From JBBDMC01 sp964441935 (GTDB lineage: Bacteria; Pseudomonadota; Alphaproteobacteria; Rhizobiales; Kaistiaceae): a stretch of DNA of 30,864 bases. Numbering within the stretch: the first letter of the stretch is position 1; every line of letters starts with the position of its first letter. This document shows positions 16,784 to 24,133 of the stretch, piece by piece. The stretch is from contig CAYTXI010000016.1 in NCBI GenBank assembly GCA_964441935.1, forward strand, positions 1 to 30,864, given 5' to 3'. The notes beneath the pieces are model-generated. The model was not told the origin of the DNA. It saw only the letters and a list, made by a program, of their open reading frames with translations, and made no database searches. A program made the position numbers and the translations under genes.

Positions 16784-17398
16784 TCAGCCGACCGCCACCC
16801 AGGCGTAGCCGAGGAGCACGACGGCTCCGATCAGGATGCCGGCGAGGAAAGCGGCGACCACCCAACCCAGATTGCGTGTGTCCCCTCGCCGGCGCTCGAC
16901 ACGAGGCTGGGCGAGCGCCGCCGCGGTCTCGCGCGCTTGCTGGAGTCGGGTGGTTTCGTCGCGCATCACCCGTTTGATCAGCCAGTCGCCTTCCATCGCG
17001 CGCTCGCGTTCGATGATCCGCTCGGCGACGTAGTGGGTGATGGTATCGGCCATGTCATCCAGCTTCGCGGTCTCCAGGATGACCGTGCGCCCCAGCCGCG
17101 TATCCTTGAGCAGCCGGTAGGTTCGTCGGTCGCGGCCCATGACGACGAACGCCGTCATGTCGATCCACAGACGCGGTGGCGTCCCCGCCGCGACGGTGAA
17201 GACAAACTGCTCGTCTTCGGACGGTACCTCGGCGAACACGCCTCTGAGCTCGTCGGCGAGAAGCTCCAGCCGGGCCCGCTCGGCGTCGCGCAACTCCACG
17301 ACCACGTCGGAGCGCTCGGTCTCGGCGGTTCGCACTTCTCTCAGCGCGTCGCGAAGACTGCGGGTTCCTTCGGGACGGTTGTCGGTGGTGTCGCTCAC
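16784..17398 (-). CDS. Hypothetical tail-anchored membrane protein
   Basis: A 204-aa protein I cannot assign to a named family. The N-terminal third is charged and helical (about 1-55). The middle contains FVFTVAAGTPPRLWIDMTAF and a DRRTYRLLKDTRLGRT segment. A basic linker is followed by one C-terminal hydrophobic segment (about 177-202), so the bulk should face the cytosol. The start is GTG at 17398, with GGAG about 8 nt upstream. The conserved-looking core suggests a real protein of the kind annotated as hypothetical in Rhizobiales-like genomes. Function unknown. Confidence 0.82.
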   Translation of the reverse strand: MSDTTDNRPEGTRSLRDALREVRTAETERSDVVVELRDAERARLELLADELRGVFAEVPSEDEQFVFTVAAGTPPRLWIDMTAFVVMGRDRRTYRLLKDTRLGRTVILETAKLDDMADTITHYVAERIIERERAMEGDWLIKRVMRDETTRLQQARETAAALAQPRVERRRGDTRNLGWVVAAFLAGILIGAVVLLGYAWVAVG

Positions 17399-17817
17399 GA
17401 ACGATACTCCACGGCAGCGGCGACGGTTAACAGAGTGTTAGCAAAGACCAGAAGACGGCGCATCGGAAAGTGCACGTGCCGGGCCAGTCGCGACGCGCTG
17501 AAAATGGCCTGTTTCCAAGGAACCGCGGCGCGGCTTGGTGACCGCTCGTCCCGGATCTCGACGCCGACCTGTTGCAATGTGAGACGAACCCCGTGGCAGC
17601 CGAGGCCCCCGCCAGTCCTCACCCCGCGCTCAGGCGTGGGCTTAAGTCTCAGCCCGCTGCCATCGCTGCCTCGGCGACACGCCATGCGCTCCCCGCTGAT
17701 GCGGATGCCACCACCGCCTCGTTGCCCGCAAAATTGGCACCGGCTACCATGACTGGAGTGACAACGATCCCATAGGCAAGGCGGAGCGCCTCCGCTTCGG
17801 GACAGGAAAGCGGAAAC
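17399..17817. other. Intergenic region upstream of the KDPG-aldolase gene
   Basis: These 419 nt lie between divergent genes. The only clear elements are a small hairpin at 17781-17795 (GCGGAG, 3-nt loop, CTCCGC) and the AGGAAAG ribosome-binding site at 17804-17810. A TTGGCA at 17734-17739 has no matching -10 box. No regulator site or gene could be supported. Confidence 0.5.
17781..17795 (+). promoter_or_regulatory. Small hairpin in the eda leader
   Basis: GCGGAG (17781-17786) and CTCCGC (17790-17795) form a perfect 6-bp stem with a 3-nt loop, 8 nt before the AGGAAAG ribosome-binding site. It may affect translation initiation, but such stems are common by chance at this GC. Confidence 0.3.
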
Positions 17818-18492
17818 ATGGCCAAAGACCGGTTGAAGGTATTGTCCGCGATCATCGACCAGGGGGTGATTCCGGTCTTCTATCACCCCGATGTCGAGGT
17901 CTGCTCGAAAGTCATTCAGGCCTGCTCCAACGGCGGGGCCAAAAGCGTCGAGTTCACCAACCGCGGCGACTTTGCCGCGCACGTCTTTCTCGAGGTGACG
18001 CGCCATTTCGCCAAAGCCGACCCCACGGTCATCATGGGCGTCGGCTCTGTCGTCGATGCGCCGACCGCCGGCTTGTACATCGCCAACGGCGCCAACTTCG
18101 TCGTCGGCCCGATGACCAACCCCGAGATCGCCCGGCTCTGCAATCGCCGCGGCATTCCCTATAGCCCCGGATGCGGCAGCGCGACGGAAGTGAGCGAGGC
18201 ACAGGAGCTGGGCTGTGAAATCGTGAAGGTGTTTCCGGGTTCGTCGGTGGGCGGGCCGGACTTCGTCAAATCCATCCTCGGCCCCATGCCTTGGACCAAG
18301 ATGATGCCGACCGGCGGGGTCGATCCGACCGAGGAATCGCTCACCAAATGGTTCAAGGCCGGTATCGTCGCCGCCGGCATCGGCTCCAAGCTGGTCACCA
18401 AGGAGCTGCTCGCCGCCAAGGACTACGCGGGCATCGAGAACAAGGTCCGCGACACCGTTCAATTGATCAAGAAGATACGTGCCCATGGCTGA
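17818..18492 (+). CDS. eda: 2-dehydro-3-deoxy-phosphogluconate (KDPG) aldolase
   Basis: A 224-aa class I aldolase that should split KDPG to pyruvate and glyceraldehyde 3-phosphate, and possibly 4-hydroxy-2-oxoglutarate. The catalytic residues are Glu45 (VEFTNRG) and the Schiff-base Lys137 (IVKVFPGS). The Gly-rich phosphate-site block MPTGGVDPTEE is present. The motifs IPVFYHPD, FTNRGDFA and YSPGCGS are those I associate with the Bacteroidetes-like Eda branch rather than with the usual proteobacterial Eda (EVTLRT, KFFPA). The start has AGGAAAG at 17804-17810. Its 3' end overlaps the KDG-kinase gene by 8 nt, so the two are translationally coupled and consecutive in the Entner-Doudoroff route. 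Confidence 0.92.
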   Translation: MAKDRLKVLSAIIDQGVIPVFYHPDVEVCSKVIQACSNGGAKSVEFTNRGDFAAHVFLEVTRHFAKADPTVIMGVGSVVDAPTAGLYIANGANFVVGPMTNPEIARLCNRRGIPYSPGCGSATEVSEAQELGCEIVKVFPGSSVGGPDFVKSILGPMPWTKMMPTGGVDPTEESLTKWFKAGIVAAGIGSKLVTKELLAAKDYAGIENKVRDTVQLIKKIRAHG

Positions 18493-19588
18493 CGTCTTGA
18501 ACATCCGCCCCGCTTCCGAGACCAAGTGGGACTGCGTCTCTTTCGGAGAAGTGATGCTGCGCTTCGATCCCGGCTTCGGTCGCGTACGCAACGCGCGCCA
18601 GTTCACCGTGTGGGAGGGCGGTGGCGAGTACAATGTGGCGCGCGCGATGCGCAAGTGCTGGGGTAAGCGCGCCGCCGTCGTCACCGCACTACCGGCAAAC
18701 GACCTGGGCTGGCTTGTTGAGGACTTCATCTGCCAAGGCGGCGTGGACATGTCCCATGTCATCTGGCGCGAGCATGACGGCATCGGCCGCAACACACGCG
18801 TGGGATTGAATTTCACTGAGAAAGGGTTCGGCATCCGCGCCGCGCTCGGTTGTTCCGACCGCGCCAATTCGGCGGCGTCGCAGATCCGCCCCGGCGAAGT
18901 GAACTGGCAGAAGCTCTTCGGCGAGGAAGGCGTGCGCTGGTTCCACACCGGCGGCATCTTCACAGCGCTCGCGTCCAACACCGCAGAAGCGGTGATCGAG
19001 GCGGTGGAGTCGGCGCACAAATACGGCACGGTCGTTTCGTATGATCTCAACTATCGTGCCTCATTGTGGAAATCGCAGGGCGGGCAGGAAGCGGCACGGA
19101 AGATCAATCGCGAGATCGCGCCACATGTCGATGTGATGATCGGCAATGAGGAGGACTTTACCGCCTGCCTCGGCTTCGAAGTCGAGGGGCTGGACGAGCA
19201 TATCTCCAAGATCGATCCCGCCAACTTCAAGAAGATGATTGCCACGGCTGTGAAAGCGTTCCCCAATTTCAAGGTTGCGGCTACCACACTGCGTAACGCC
19301 AGGACCGCCTCCTTCAACGACTGGGGCGCGGTGATCTGGGCCGGCGGCGAGTTCTACGAAGCGCCGATGCGCGAGAACCTGGAGATTTACGACCGCGTCG
19401 GCGGTGGCGATGGCTTCGCGTCCGGCCTCGCCTATGGCTTCCTGGAAGGCAAGGGCCCGCAGGCCGCCGTTGAATATGGTGCCGCGCATGGCGCGCTCGC
19501 GATGACGACGCCGGGCGACACCTCCATGGTGAGGGCCAAGGAGGTCGAAGCGGTAATGAAGGGCAAGGGAGCACGCGTGATCCGCTGA
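18485..19588 (+). CDS. kdgK: 2-keto-3-deoxygluconate kinase-like PfkB-family sugar kinase
   Basis: A 367-aa ribokinase/PfkB-family kinase expected to phosphorylate 2-keto-3-deoxygluconate to KDPG for the aldolase encoded upstream. Visible motifs are FGEVMLRFDPG, the substrate-site WEGGGEYNVAR, YDLNYRASLW and the anion-hole/catalytic block DRVGGGDGFASG with Asp309. It is longer than typical proteobacterial KdgK (about 310 aa), with extra sequence around 100-135. ATG at 18485 is preferred to the GTG at 18479; either overlaps the eda stop. Base composition looks slightly more AT-rich than its neighbours (for example around 19020-19140), which fits acquisition together with eda. KDG is inferred from gene context; other 2-keto-3-deoxy acids are possible. 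Confidence 0.88.
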   Translation: MADVLNIRPASETKWDCVSFGEVMLRFDPGFGRVRNARQFTVWEGGGEYNVARAMRKCWGKRAAVVTALPANDLGWLVEDFICQGGVDMSHVIWREHDGIGRNTRVGLNFTEKGFGIRAALGCSDRANSAASQIRPGEVNWQKLFGEEGVRWFHTGGIFTALASNTAEAVIEAVESAHKYGTVVSYDLNYRASLWKSQGGQEAARKINREIAPHVDVMIGNEEDFTACLGFEVEGLDEHISKIDPANFKKMIATAVKAFPNFKVAATTLRNARTASFNDWGAVIWAGGEFYEAPMRENLEIYDRVGGGDGFASGLAYGFLEGKGPQAAVEYGAAHGALAMTTPGDTSMVRAKEVEAVMKGKGARVIR

Positions 19589-19658
19589 TAGCCGCGCTGG
19601 TTGTGGCCCGGGACGGAACGCAGCCTTGCCTTGATTCTCGGGGAATTCGCCGTGCGGC

Positions 19659-20564
19659 CTATGCGCCCGACGCTTCTTTGGCAACCGCGCCGTAGAGTCT
19701 CGACAGCGTCGTCTCGATCCATTCGGCAGCCTTGTCGACGCCACCGAAGGCGTAGAAGTGTGCGCCACTCACTCGGTCGGCCGGCACCGCCGCCAAGCCG
19801 ATCGCGAGGTCGTGCAACAGGTCCTCCGGCCCGCTCTCGCCGATGAGCCGCCCCACTGTCTTCGCCTGCGTCCGTAGCGTCCTCAGTGAATCCCCGACAC
19901 CGCAGCGCACCGCGAACCTGATCAGCGTGGCGATGTTGGCCGGGGCGGCGACGCCAACCTTGATCGGCGCGGTGATGCCGAGCGTCTCCAGCCGATCGAG
20001 GTAGGCGAGGATCGGTGCCGCCTCGAAACAGAACTGGGTAACGACGAATGGCACGAGACCGGCGGCTTCCGCAGCACTGCACTTTTCGACCAGCGCGCGA
20101 TCGAGGACGTCCGCCGCGACGGCGGGGTGCCCCTCCGGATGGCCGGCAATGCCGACCGCCCGCATCCCGGCGGCCTCGAACCGCCCGCTGGCAAGCAAGT
20201 CGATCGCCGAGGAAAACGGTCCCTTGGGCTCCTTCCGATCCCCGGAGATCACGAGCACCCGGTCTGCGCGCGCCTCGCCGGCGAGCCGCTGCAGATAGTC
20301 GTCGAGCTCGGCTGCGCTTCTGAGATTGCGCGCAGCGACGTGAGCCACCGGGCGAAAGCCGGCGCGCCTAATCGCCGCCGCCGTTTCGATGCAGGCATGG
20401 TAATCGCCCGCCGGCGGCAGGTTGACGAAGACCTCCGTGCCCGGATCGAACGCTCGCTTGAGCGTGTTCACGAGGTCCGGCTTGGCGGGAATCTCGATCG
20501 AAGCGGAATGCAGTAGCTCGATCAACCGCACGTGGAAATCTCGGGGCGGGATCGGCGTCGTCAT
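19659..20564 (-). CDS. Methylenetetrahydrofolate reductase-like protein
   Basis: A 301-aa protein of the MetF/MTHFR superfamily, a TIM barrel normally binding FAD and reducing 5,10-methylene-THF. Recognisable blocks are VLVISGDRKEPKGPF, GIAGHPEGHP (the GYPEGHP-like motif), VTQFCFEA and KVGVAAPANI. The N-terminal FEFFPP motif of E. coli MetF is replaced by ASIEIPAKPD; Glu24 may take the place of catalytic Glu28. This fits the divergent MTHFR-like group of Alphaproteobacteria linked to methyl-group metabolism, so a role other than methionine synthesis is possible. The start at 20564 lies 2 nt after the stop of the methyltransferase gene, implying coupling without its own Shine-Dalgarno sequence. 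The longer frame to 20726 overlaps that gene and was rejected. Confidence 0.82.
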   Translation of the reverse strand: MTTPIPPRDFHVRLIELLHSASIEIPAKPDLVNTLKRAFDPGTEVFVNLPPAGDYHACIETAAAIRRAGFRPVAHVAARNLRSAAELDDYLQRLAGEARADRVLVISGDRKEPKGPFSSAIDLLASGRFEAAGMRAVGIAGHPEGHPAVAADVLDRALVEKCSAAEAAGLVPFVVTQFCFEAAPILAYLDRLETLGITAPIKVGVAAPANIATLIRFAVRCGVGDSLRTLRTQAKTVGRLIGESGPEDLLHDLAIGLAAVPADRVSGAHFYAFGGVDKAAEWIETTLSRLYGAVAKEASGA

Positions 20565-20566
20565 CG

Positions 20567-22033
20567 TCACGACCGACGCCGCGAGATGACGTAGGACTCG
20601 TCGAGGAACCACAGACCGCCGTGTTTTTTCAGGACCTCGCGGGTTGCCTCGATGTACCCCCCGGTCTTGACCACGTCGTCGAGTCGCTCGTCCTCGATCT
20701 GGGCAACGTAGATGGCCGCGTTCCATGCCGCGAACAGCGTCGACGTGCCGATCTGGTCGGCAACCTCGTTGGGCAGCGTGTGCATGTCGTAGCGGAAGAT
20801 CGATCGGCTGTCCGAGAAAGCGTTGAAGTTGAAGCCGTGCCGGTCAGCGCCCAGTTCTCGCTTGACCGCGTCGAGCACCGCGTAACGGCTGGTCTGAAAC
20901 GGTTTCTCGTCCGGCCAGATGTGGTTGATGATTTCCATCCCGGGATCGTCGCCATGCGAATGGATGGCGATCAGGCGTCCGCCCGGCCCCAGCGACCGGG
21001 TGAGCGGTACGACCACGCGCTTGGCCTTGAACTCCGCCGGCACCCGCGCCCGGTAGGGCTGCGACGCGATCACCAGATCGTAGTCCGCCGTCGCCCGCCC
21101 GAGCCGCGGAATCACCGGGTCGAGCAGGAAGCGATGATCGTCGCGGTAGAGCACCAGCACCACCGGCCGGTCGTAGATCGGATTGCCGGTCTTGGGACTC
21201 GCTCTGGTCGTCCAGCTGCGACCGAGGAACGACTGCAAGCCAGCGATCTGTTCCTCGAAATGGTGCGCGGCGTCGCCGGCGAGCGCCACCTCTCGCCACA
21301 CCATGCTGGCCGCGGCGCCGGGCGAATTGACCCTGAGCCACGGCGCTTCCGAATAGAACATGTTAGTGAAGACCACGACGCTCGACGGGTGCTCGTAGAA
21401 GCGGTCGGGCAGCTTGTCGAGCGACAGGCGGACGTCCTCCAGGCTGATCTCCTTGCCGACGACGTAAAACGGCAGCGTCGGGAAGCGGGCGTGCATCGCT
21501 CGCATCACCCTGGCAAGCACCGACCCGTCGCCCATGCCCGCGTCGAACAGCCGTAGCGCCGGCGGTCGCGGCTTGATGTTGCCGAGTTCCTGGGCGACGC
21601 GGTTGGCGATCACCGATTTCTCACCGCAGGTGGTCACGAACAGGAGGTACTTCTGACGATTGTCGAAGAAGCGGAAGTTGTGGCGCGACCCGACTGCCCT
21701 CGCCGGCGCGGCGATCTGAGAGCCGGCGTCTTCGTGCCCGACCCCGCCGCGTGTGCGCCGCAGAACCGAGCGATCACCGCCGTTGGGCGGATGGGCGGCA
21801 ATGTAGTTGCGAACCCGGTCGAGCGTGCGCGGCGTAATACGGCCGCCGTCGCGCAAACGGGCAACGAACTTCCCGTCGTTGACCGCCAGACGTCCGAAGG
21901 TGGACTCGGCAAGACCAGCAAGGCGGCAATAACCGCCGACTTCCTCGAGCAGTTCGTCGGCCCGCAATGGACGCCCTCCCTTGCCTTTCGAGTGCCCGCG
22001 CGCATCCCTGGTGTCAACCATATTCCGTCCCAT
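20567..22033 (-). CDS. HTH-domain SAM-dependent methyltransferase-like protein
   Basis: A 488-aa protein. The N-terminal region (about 27-81) resembles a small helix-turn-helix module: LAESTFGRLAVNDGKFV, then RLRDGGRITPRTLDRVRNYI. A linker leads to a methyltransferase fold whose SAM-binding motif I is LFDAGMGDGSV (Asp164, Gly166, Gly168, Gly170). YDLVIASQPYRARVP may be the motif IV region, and LGPGGRLIAIHSHG resembles the motif VI strand. The substrate is unknown. It sits 2 nt upstream of the MTHFR-like gene, so a methyl-donor or one-carbon role is likely, perhaps with DNA-binding autoregulation. M5 at 22021 is an alternative start with GGACGG just upstream. The family was not recognised by name. 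Confidence 0.78.
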   Translation of the reverse strand: MGRNMVDTRDARGHSKGKGGRPLRADELLEEVGGYCRLAGLAESTFGRLAVNDGKFVARLRDGGRITPRTLDRVRNYIAAHPPNGGDRSVLRRTRGGVGHEDAGSQIAAPARAVGSRHNFRFFDNRQKYLLFVTTCGEKSVIANRVAQELGNIKPRPPALRLFDAGMGDGSVLARVMRAMHARFPTLPFYVVGKEISLEDVRLSLDKLPDRFYEHPSSVVVFTNMFYSEAPWLRVNSPGAAASMVWREVALAGDAAHHFEEQIAGLQSFLGRSWTTRASPKTGNPIYDRPVVLVLYRDDHRFLLDPVIPRLGRATADYDLVIASQPYRARVPAEFKAKRVVVPLTRSLGPGGRLIAIHSHGDDPGMEIINHIWPDEKPFQTSRYAVLDAVKRELGADRHGFNFNAFSDSRSIFRYDMHTLPNEVADQIGTSTLFAAWNAAIYVAQIEDERLDDVVKTGGYIEATREVLKKHGGLWFLDESYVISRRRS

Positions 22034-22099
22034 CTTTTTCGTGGGCAGATAGTGGGATGATCGCAGAATCCAAGAGAATCATTGCCGAATCCTTTCTCT

Positions 22100-22142
22100 G
22101 CCCATCCCGGATTGCGATCCGTCCCACACATGCGGGATGGGC
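22100..22142. promoter_or_regulatory. 10-bp perfect inverted repeat upstream of the HTH-methyltransferase operon
   Basis: GCCCATCCCG (22100-22109) and CGGGATGGGC (22133-22142) are exact inverted copies with a 23-nt spacer, 67 nt upstream of the methyltransferase start. A second, imperfect pair surrounds and overlaps it: GTGGGATGATCGCA (22052-22065) and TGCGATCCGTCCCAC (22113-22127). GTGGGCAGAT at 22041-22050 is a near-copy of GTGGGATGAT 11 bp away. The cluster looks like an operator, or an RNA structure in the leader. Binding by the HTH module is only a suggestion. Confidence 0.5.
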
Positions 22143-22252
22143 GGCCGGCCTTGGTGCGCGCACCCCAGCGCCGCCTCACCGACGTGACTTTTTCATCACA
22201 CACCCCTCAGACTAAGCGTGCTAAGAATTTTGCGCCCTAACAGGAGGATGGG

Positions 22253-22480
22253 ATGAAGAAACTGGCTGTTCTTGCGGTCGTGGGCATGACCCTTGCCGGC
22301 TGCTCGCAATACGCGACACCCCATGACCGCGTCGTCCAGGGCGCCGTTATCGGGGGCGTCGCAGGTGGCATCATCGGCGGTGTAGCGACCGGAACATTCG
22401 GTGGCGCCGCGGTCGGTGCCGGCGTCGGCGCGGTCGCCGGCGCTGCGGTGGCAGCGGCTACGACGCCCGCCCCGTATTGA
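22253..22480 (+). CDS. Small glycine-zipper lipoprotein
   Basis: A 75-aa protein with a lipoprotein signal (MKKLAVLAVVGMTLAGC; lipobox LAGC, Cys17). The mature part is mostly a glycine-zipper run of repeated GG(V/A)xxG blocks (about 30-68), as in YMGG/OsmB/SlyB-like outer-membrane lipoproteins. AGGAGG at 22242-22247 is an excellent ribosome-binding site. It is probably outer-membrane or periplasmic and possibly stress related (family inference). A strong hairpin follows its stop. Confidence 0.85.
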   Translation: MKKLAVLAVVGMTLAGCSQYATPHDRVVQGAVIGGVAGGIIGGVATGTFGGAAVGAGVGAVAGAAVAAATTPAPY

Positions 22481-22486
22481 CGCGAT

Positions 22487-22508
22487 GGCGGCCGAGCATT
22501 CGGCCGCC
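22487..22508 (+). terminator. Perfect 9-bp hairpin after the first glycine-zipper gene
   Basis: GGCGGCCGA (22487-22495) and TCGGCCGCC (22500-22508) pair perfectly around a 4-nt GCAT loop, 6 nt after the stop codon. No T-tract follows, so it may act as a weak terminator or an mRNA 3'-end stabiliser. Confidence 0.55.
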
Positions 22509-22652
22509 GGGCCCCTGAGATCGACATCAGCCGACGCCCACGACGGGGCCGTCGTCCGTTTCTCGTTTTCGCCGCAATCGTGACCATGGTGTTGCCAGGT
22601 TCGTTCTCGTGATTTCGGGCTGAGCGTGCGGCCCCGTACGACGGAGGCTTCG

Positions 22653-22922
22653 ATGCGGAAACTTGCTGCTGTCGCGCTGGTCGGCGCGTTTGTCCTCAGC
22701 GGCGCGTCGGGATGCACTTGGACCCCCAAGACAACACAGGGTGCGGTTGTCGGCGGCGCCGCGGGTGCAGTTGTCGGGGCAGCCGCGACCAAGAGCGCCG
22801 GCGGCGCGTTGGTCGGCGGCGGTCTGGGCGCGGCCACCGGCTACTACATCGCCAAGAATTCCTACCGATGCCAGAAGCGCAACATCTTCGGCCAGCTCTA
22901 TTGGGGCTGGTGTCTGCGCTAG
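22653..22922 (+). CDS. Second small glycine-zipper protein, probable lipoprotein
   Basis: An 89-aa protein beginning MRKLAAVALVGAFVLSGASGC. Its lipobox ASGC (Cys21) is less canonical than that of the upstream gene because Ala replaces Leu at -3. Residues 30-63 form a glycine zipper, and the tail carries NSYRCQKRNIFGQLYWGWC with two more Cys. ATG at 22653 is chosen over the GTG at 22626 because GGAGG (22643-22647) lies 5 nt before it. It is paralogous in style to the preceding gene, and the pair may form a small envelope module. Location outer membrane or periplasm (inference). Confidence 0.83.
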   Translation: MRKLAAVALVGAFVLSGASGCTWTPKTTQGAVVGGAAGAVVGAAATKSAGGALVGGGLGAATGYYIAKNSYRCQKRNIFGQLYWGWCLR

Positions 22923-22928
22923 AGAGAT

Positions 22929-22943
22929 CGCCGGACGCCGGCG
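22929..22943 (+). terminator. Short GC hairpin after the second glycine-zipper gene
   Basis: CGCCGG (22929-22934) and CCGGCG (22938-22943) pair perfectly with a 3-nt loop, 6 nt after the stop. No T-run follows. It is terminator-like by position only. Confidence 0.35.
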
Positions 22944-23101
22944 GCGAACCCCACGCCCACCGCCCCAGCGCACGCGGGTGATTCCCTGCACGGCCTGACG
23001 CTGCCACACCGCCGCCGAACGCTGCATCTACTCAAGCAGCGGCCGCTCATGTATCTACCCAACGATCCGATTGCCGAAAACACGAGAACGGGGGGACAAC
23101 G

Positions 23102-24103
23102 ATGCAATTTGAGGAGCGACGGATCGGCCGCACCGACACGGCAATAACGACCCTCGGCCTCGGCTGCGCCTCGCTGGCTGGCAACATGCAGCCGGTCACC
23201 GACGTCGACGCCAAGTTGATCGTTCTCGCCGCCCTCGACGCCGGCGTCACCTACGTCGACACCTCGCCCTTCTACGGTTACGGCCGCTCCGAGCACCTGG
23301 TCGGCGATGAGCTGCGCGACCGCGCGGGCTGGGTGTTGTCGACCAAGGTCGGGCGGCTGCTCAAACCGCGCCGCCATCCCCAGGAGCCGACGGACCAGTG
23401 GCGCAACCCCTTTCCGTTCGAGCCGGTGTTCGACTACACATACGATGCCATCATGCGCTCCTACGAGGACAGCCTGCAGCGCCTCGGCCTGAACCGCATC
23501 GACGCTCTGTACATCCACGACATCGACGTCTTCAGCCACGGCACCGTTGAGCGCCAGTCCGATGTCTTCAAGACGGCAATGGACGACGCCTACAAGGCGC
23601 TCGACGAATTGCGGCGCAGCGGCGAGATCAAGGCGGTGGGCATTGGTGTCAACGAGGCCGAGCCCATTGCCGACGCGCTGAACCACGGCCAGTGGGACAT
23701 CTTCCTACTGGCGGGACGCTACACCCTGCTGGAGCAAGAGGCGCTCGCGCCCCTCTTCCCCGCAGTGGAGAAGCACGGCGCGTCGATCGTCGTCGGCGGC
23801 CCGTTCAACTCCGGCGTTCTCGCCGGCGGCGAGACTTGGAACTACGCCAAGGCGCCCAACGAGGTAGTCCGCAAGGTCGAAGCGATCACACGAGTCTGTG
23901 AGGCGCACGGCACCCCGCTCGCCGCCGCGGCGCTGCAATTTCCGATCGCCAATCCGCTCGTTGCCAGCGTCATCCCGGGGCCGCGCTCACCAGCCGAGTT
24001 CGGTCAGATCCTCGAGTGGTGGCGGACGCCGATACCATCCGGCCTGTGGAGCGATCTGAAGAGCGAGAAGCTGCTCGACCCCCACGCACCGGTCCCTACA
24101 TAA
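23102..24103 (+). CDS. Aldo/keto reductase, D-threo-aldose 1-dehydrogenase-like
   Basis: A 333-aa NAD(P)-dependent TIM-barrel oxidoreductase. The AKR tetrad is complete: Asp53 (VDTSPFYG), Tyr58, Lys82 (STKVGR) and His139 (YIHDID). The LGLGCASLAGN start, YGYGRSEHLVGDEL and the long QEPTDQWRNPFPFEPVFDYTYD insertion match the D-threo-aldose/L-fucose/galactose 1-dehydrogenase group, which oxidises aldoses to lactones. A GGGGGGA run at 23090-23096 supports the ATG. The TerC gene follows after 30 nt. With the dehydratase, KDG kinase and KDPG aldolase nearby, a sugar-acid route is plausible, but the substrate is not proved by sequence. Confidence 0.9.
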   Translation: MQFEERRIGRTDTAITTLGLGCASLAGNMQPVTDVDAKLIVLAALDAGVTYVDTSPFYGYGRSEHLVGDELRDRAGWVLSTKVGRLLKPRRHPQEPTDQWRNPFPFEPVFDYTYDAIMRSYEDSLQRLGLNRIDALYIHDIDVFSHGTVERQSDVFKTAMDDAYKALDELRRSGEIKAVGIGVNEAEPIADALNHGQWDIFLLAGRYTLLEQEALAPLFPAVEKHGASIVVGGPFNSGVLAGGETWNYAKAPNEVVRKVEAITRVCEAHGTPLAAAALQFPIANPLVASVIPGPRSPAEFGQILEWWRTPIPSGLWSDLKSEKLLDPHAPVPT

Positions 24104-24133
24104 GCGATCAGGCAGCTTTTCTACGACCGCTTC

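Noticed and set aside
17395..17463. 22-codon minus-strand ORF ending in a GTGA overlap with the tail-anchored protein gene
   Set aside because: It is hydrophobic and could be a leader peptide, but it is only the tail of the long antisense open frame and has no convincing ribosome-binding site.
17395..19050. 551-aa minus-strand ORF opposite eda and kdgK
   Set aside because: It lies antisense to two strongly supported enzymes with intact catalytic motifs and has no protein-family character.
20621..21556. 311-aa plus-strand ORF opposite the HTH-methyltransferase gene
   Set aside because: It is a mirror frame. The sense protein has a clear SAM-binding motif and a coupled downstream gene.
22184..22199. 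CRP-like palindrome GTGA-N8-TCAC before the first lipoprotein gene
   Set aside because: CRP/FNR sites need a 6-bp spacer; this has 8. It was tempting because of the cyclases in the window.
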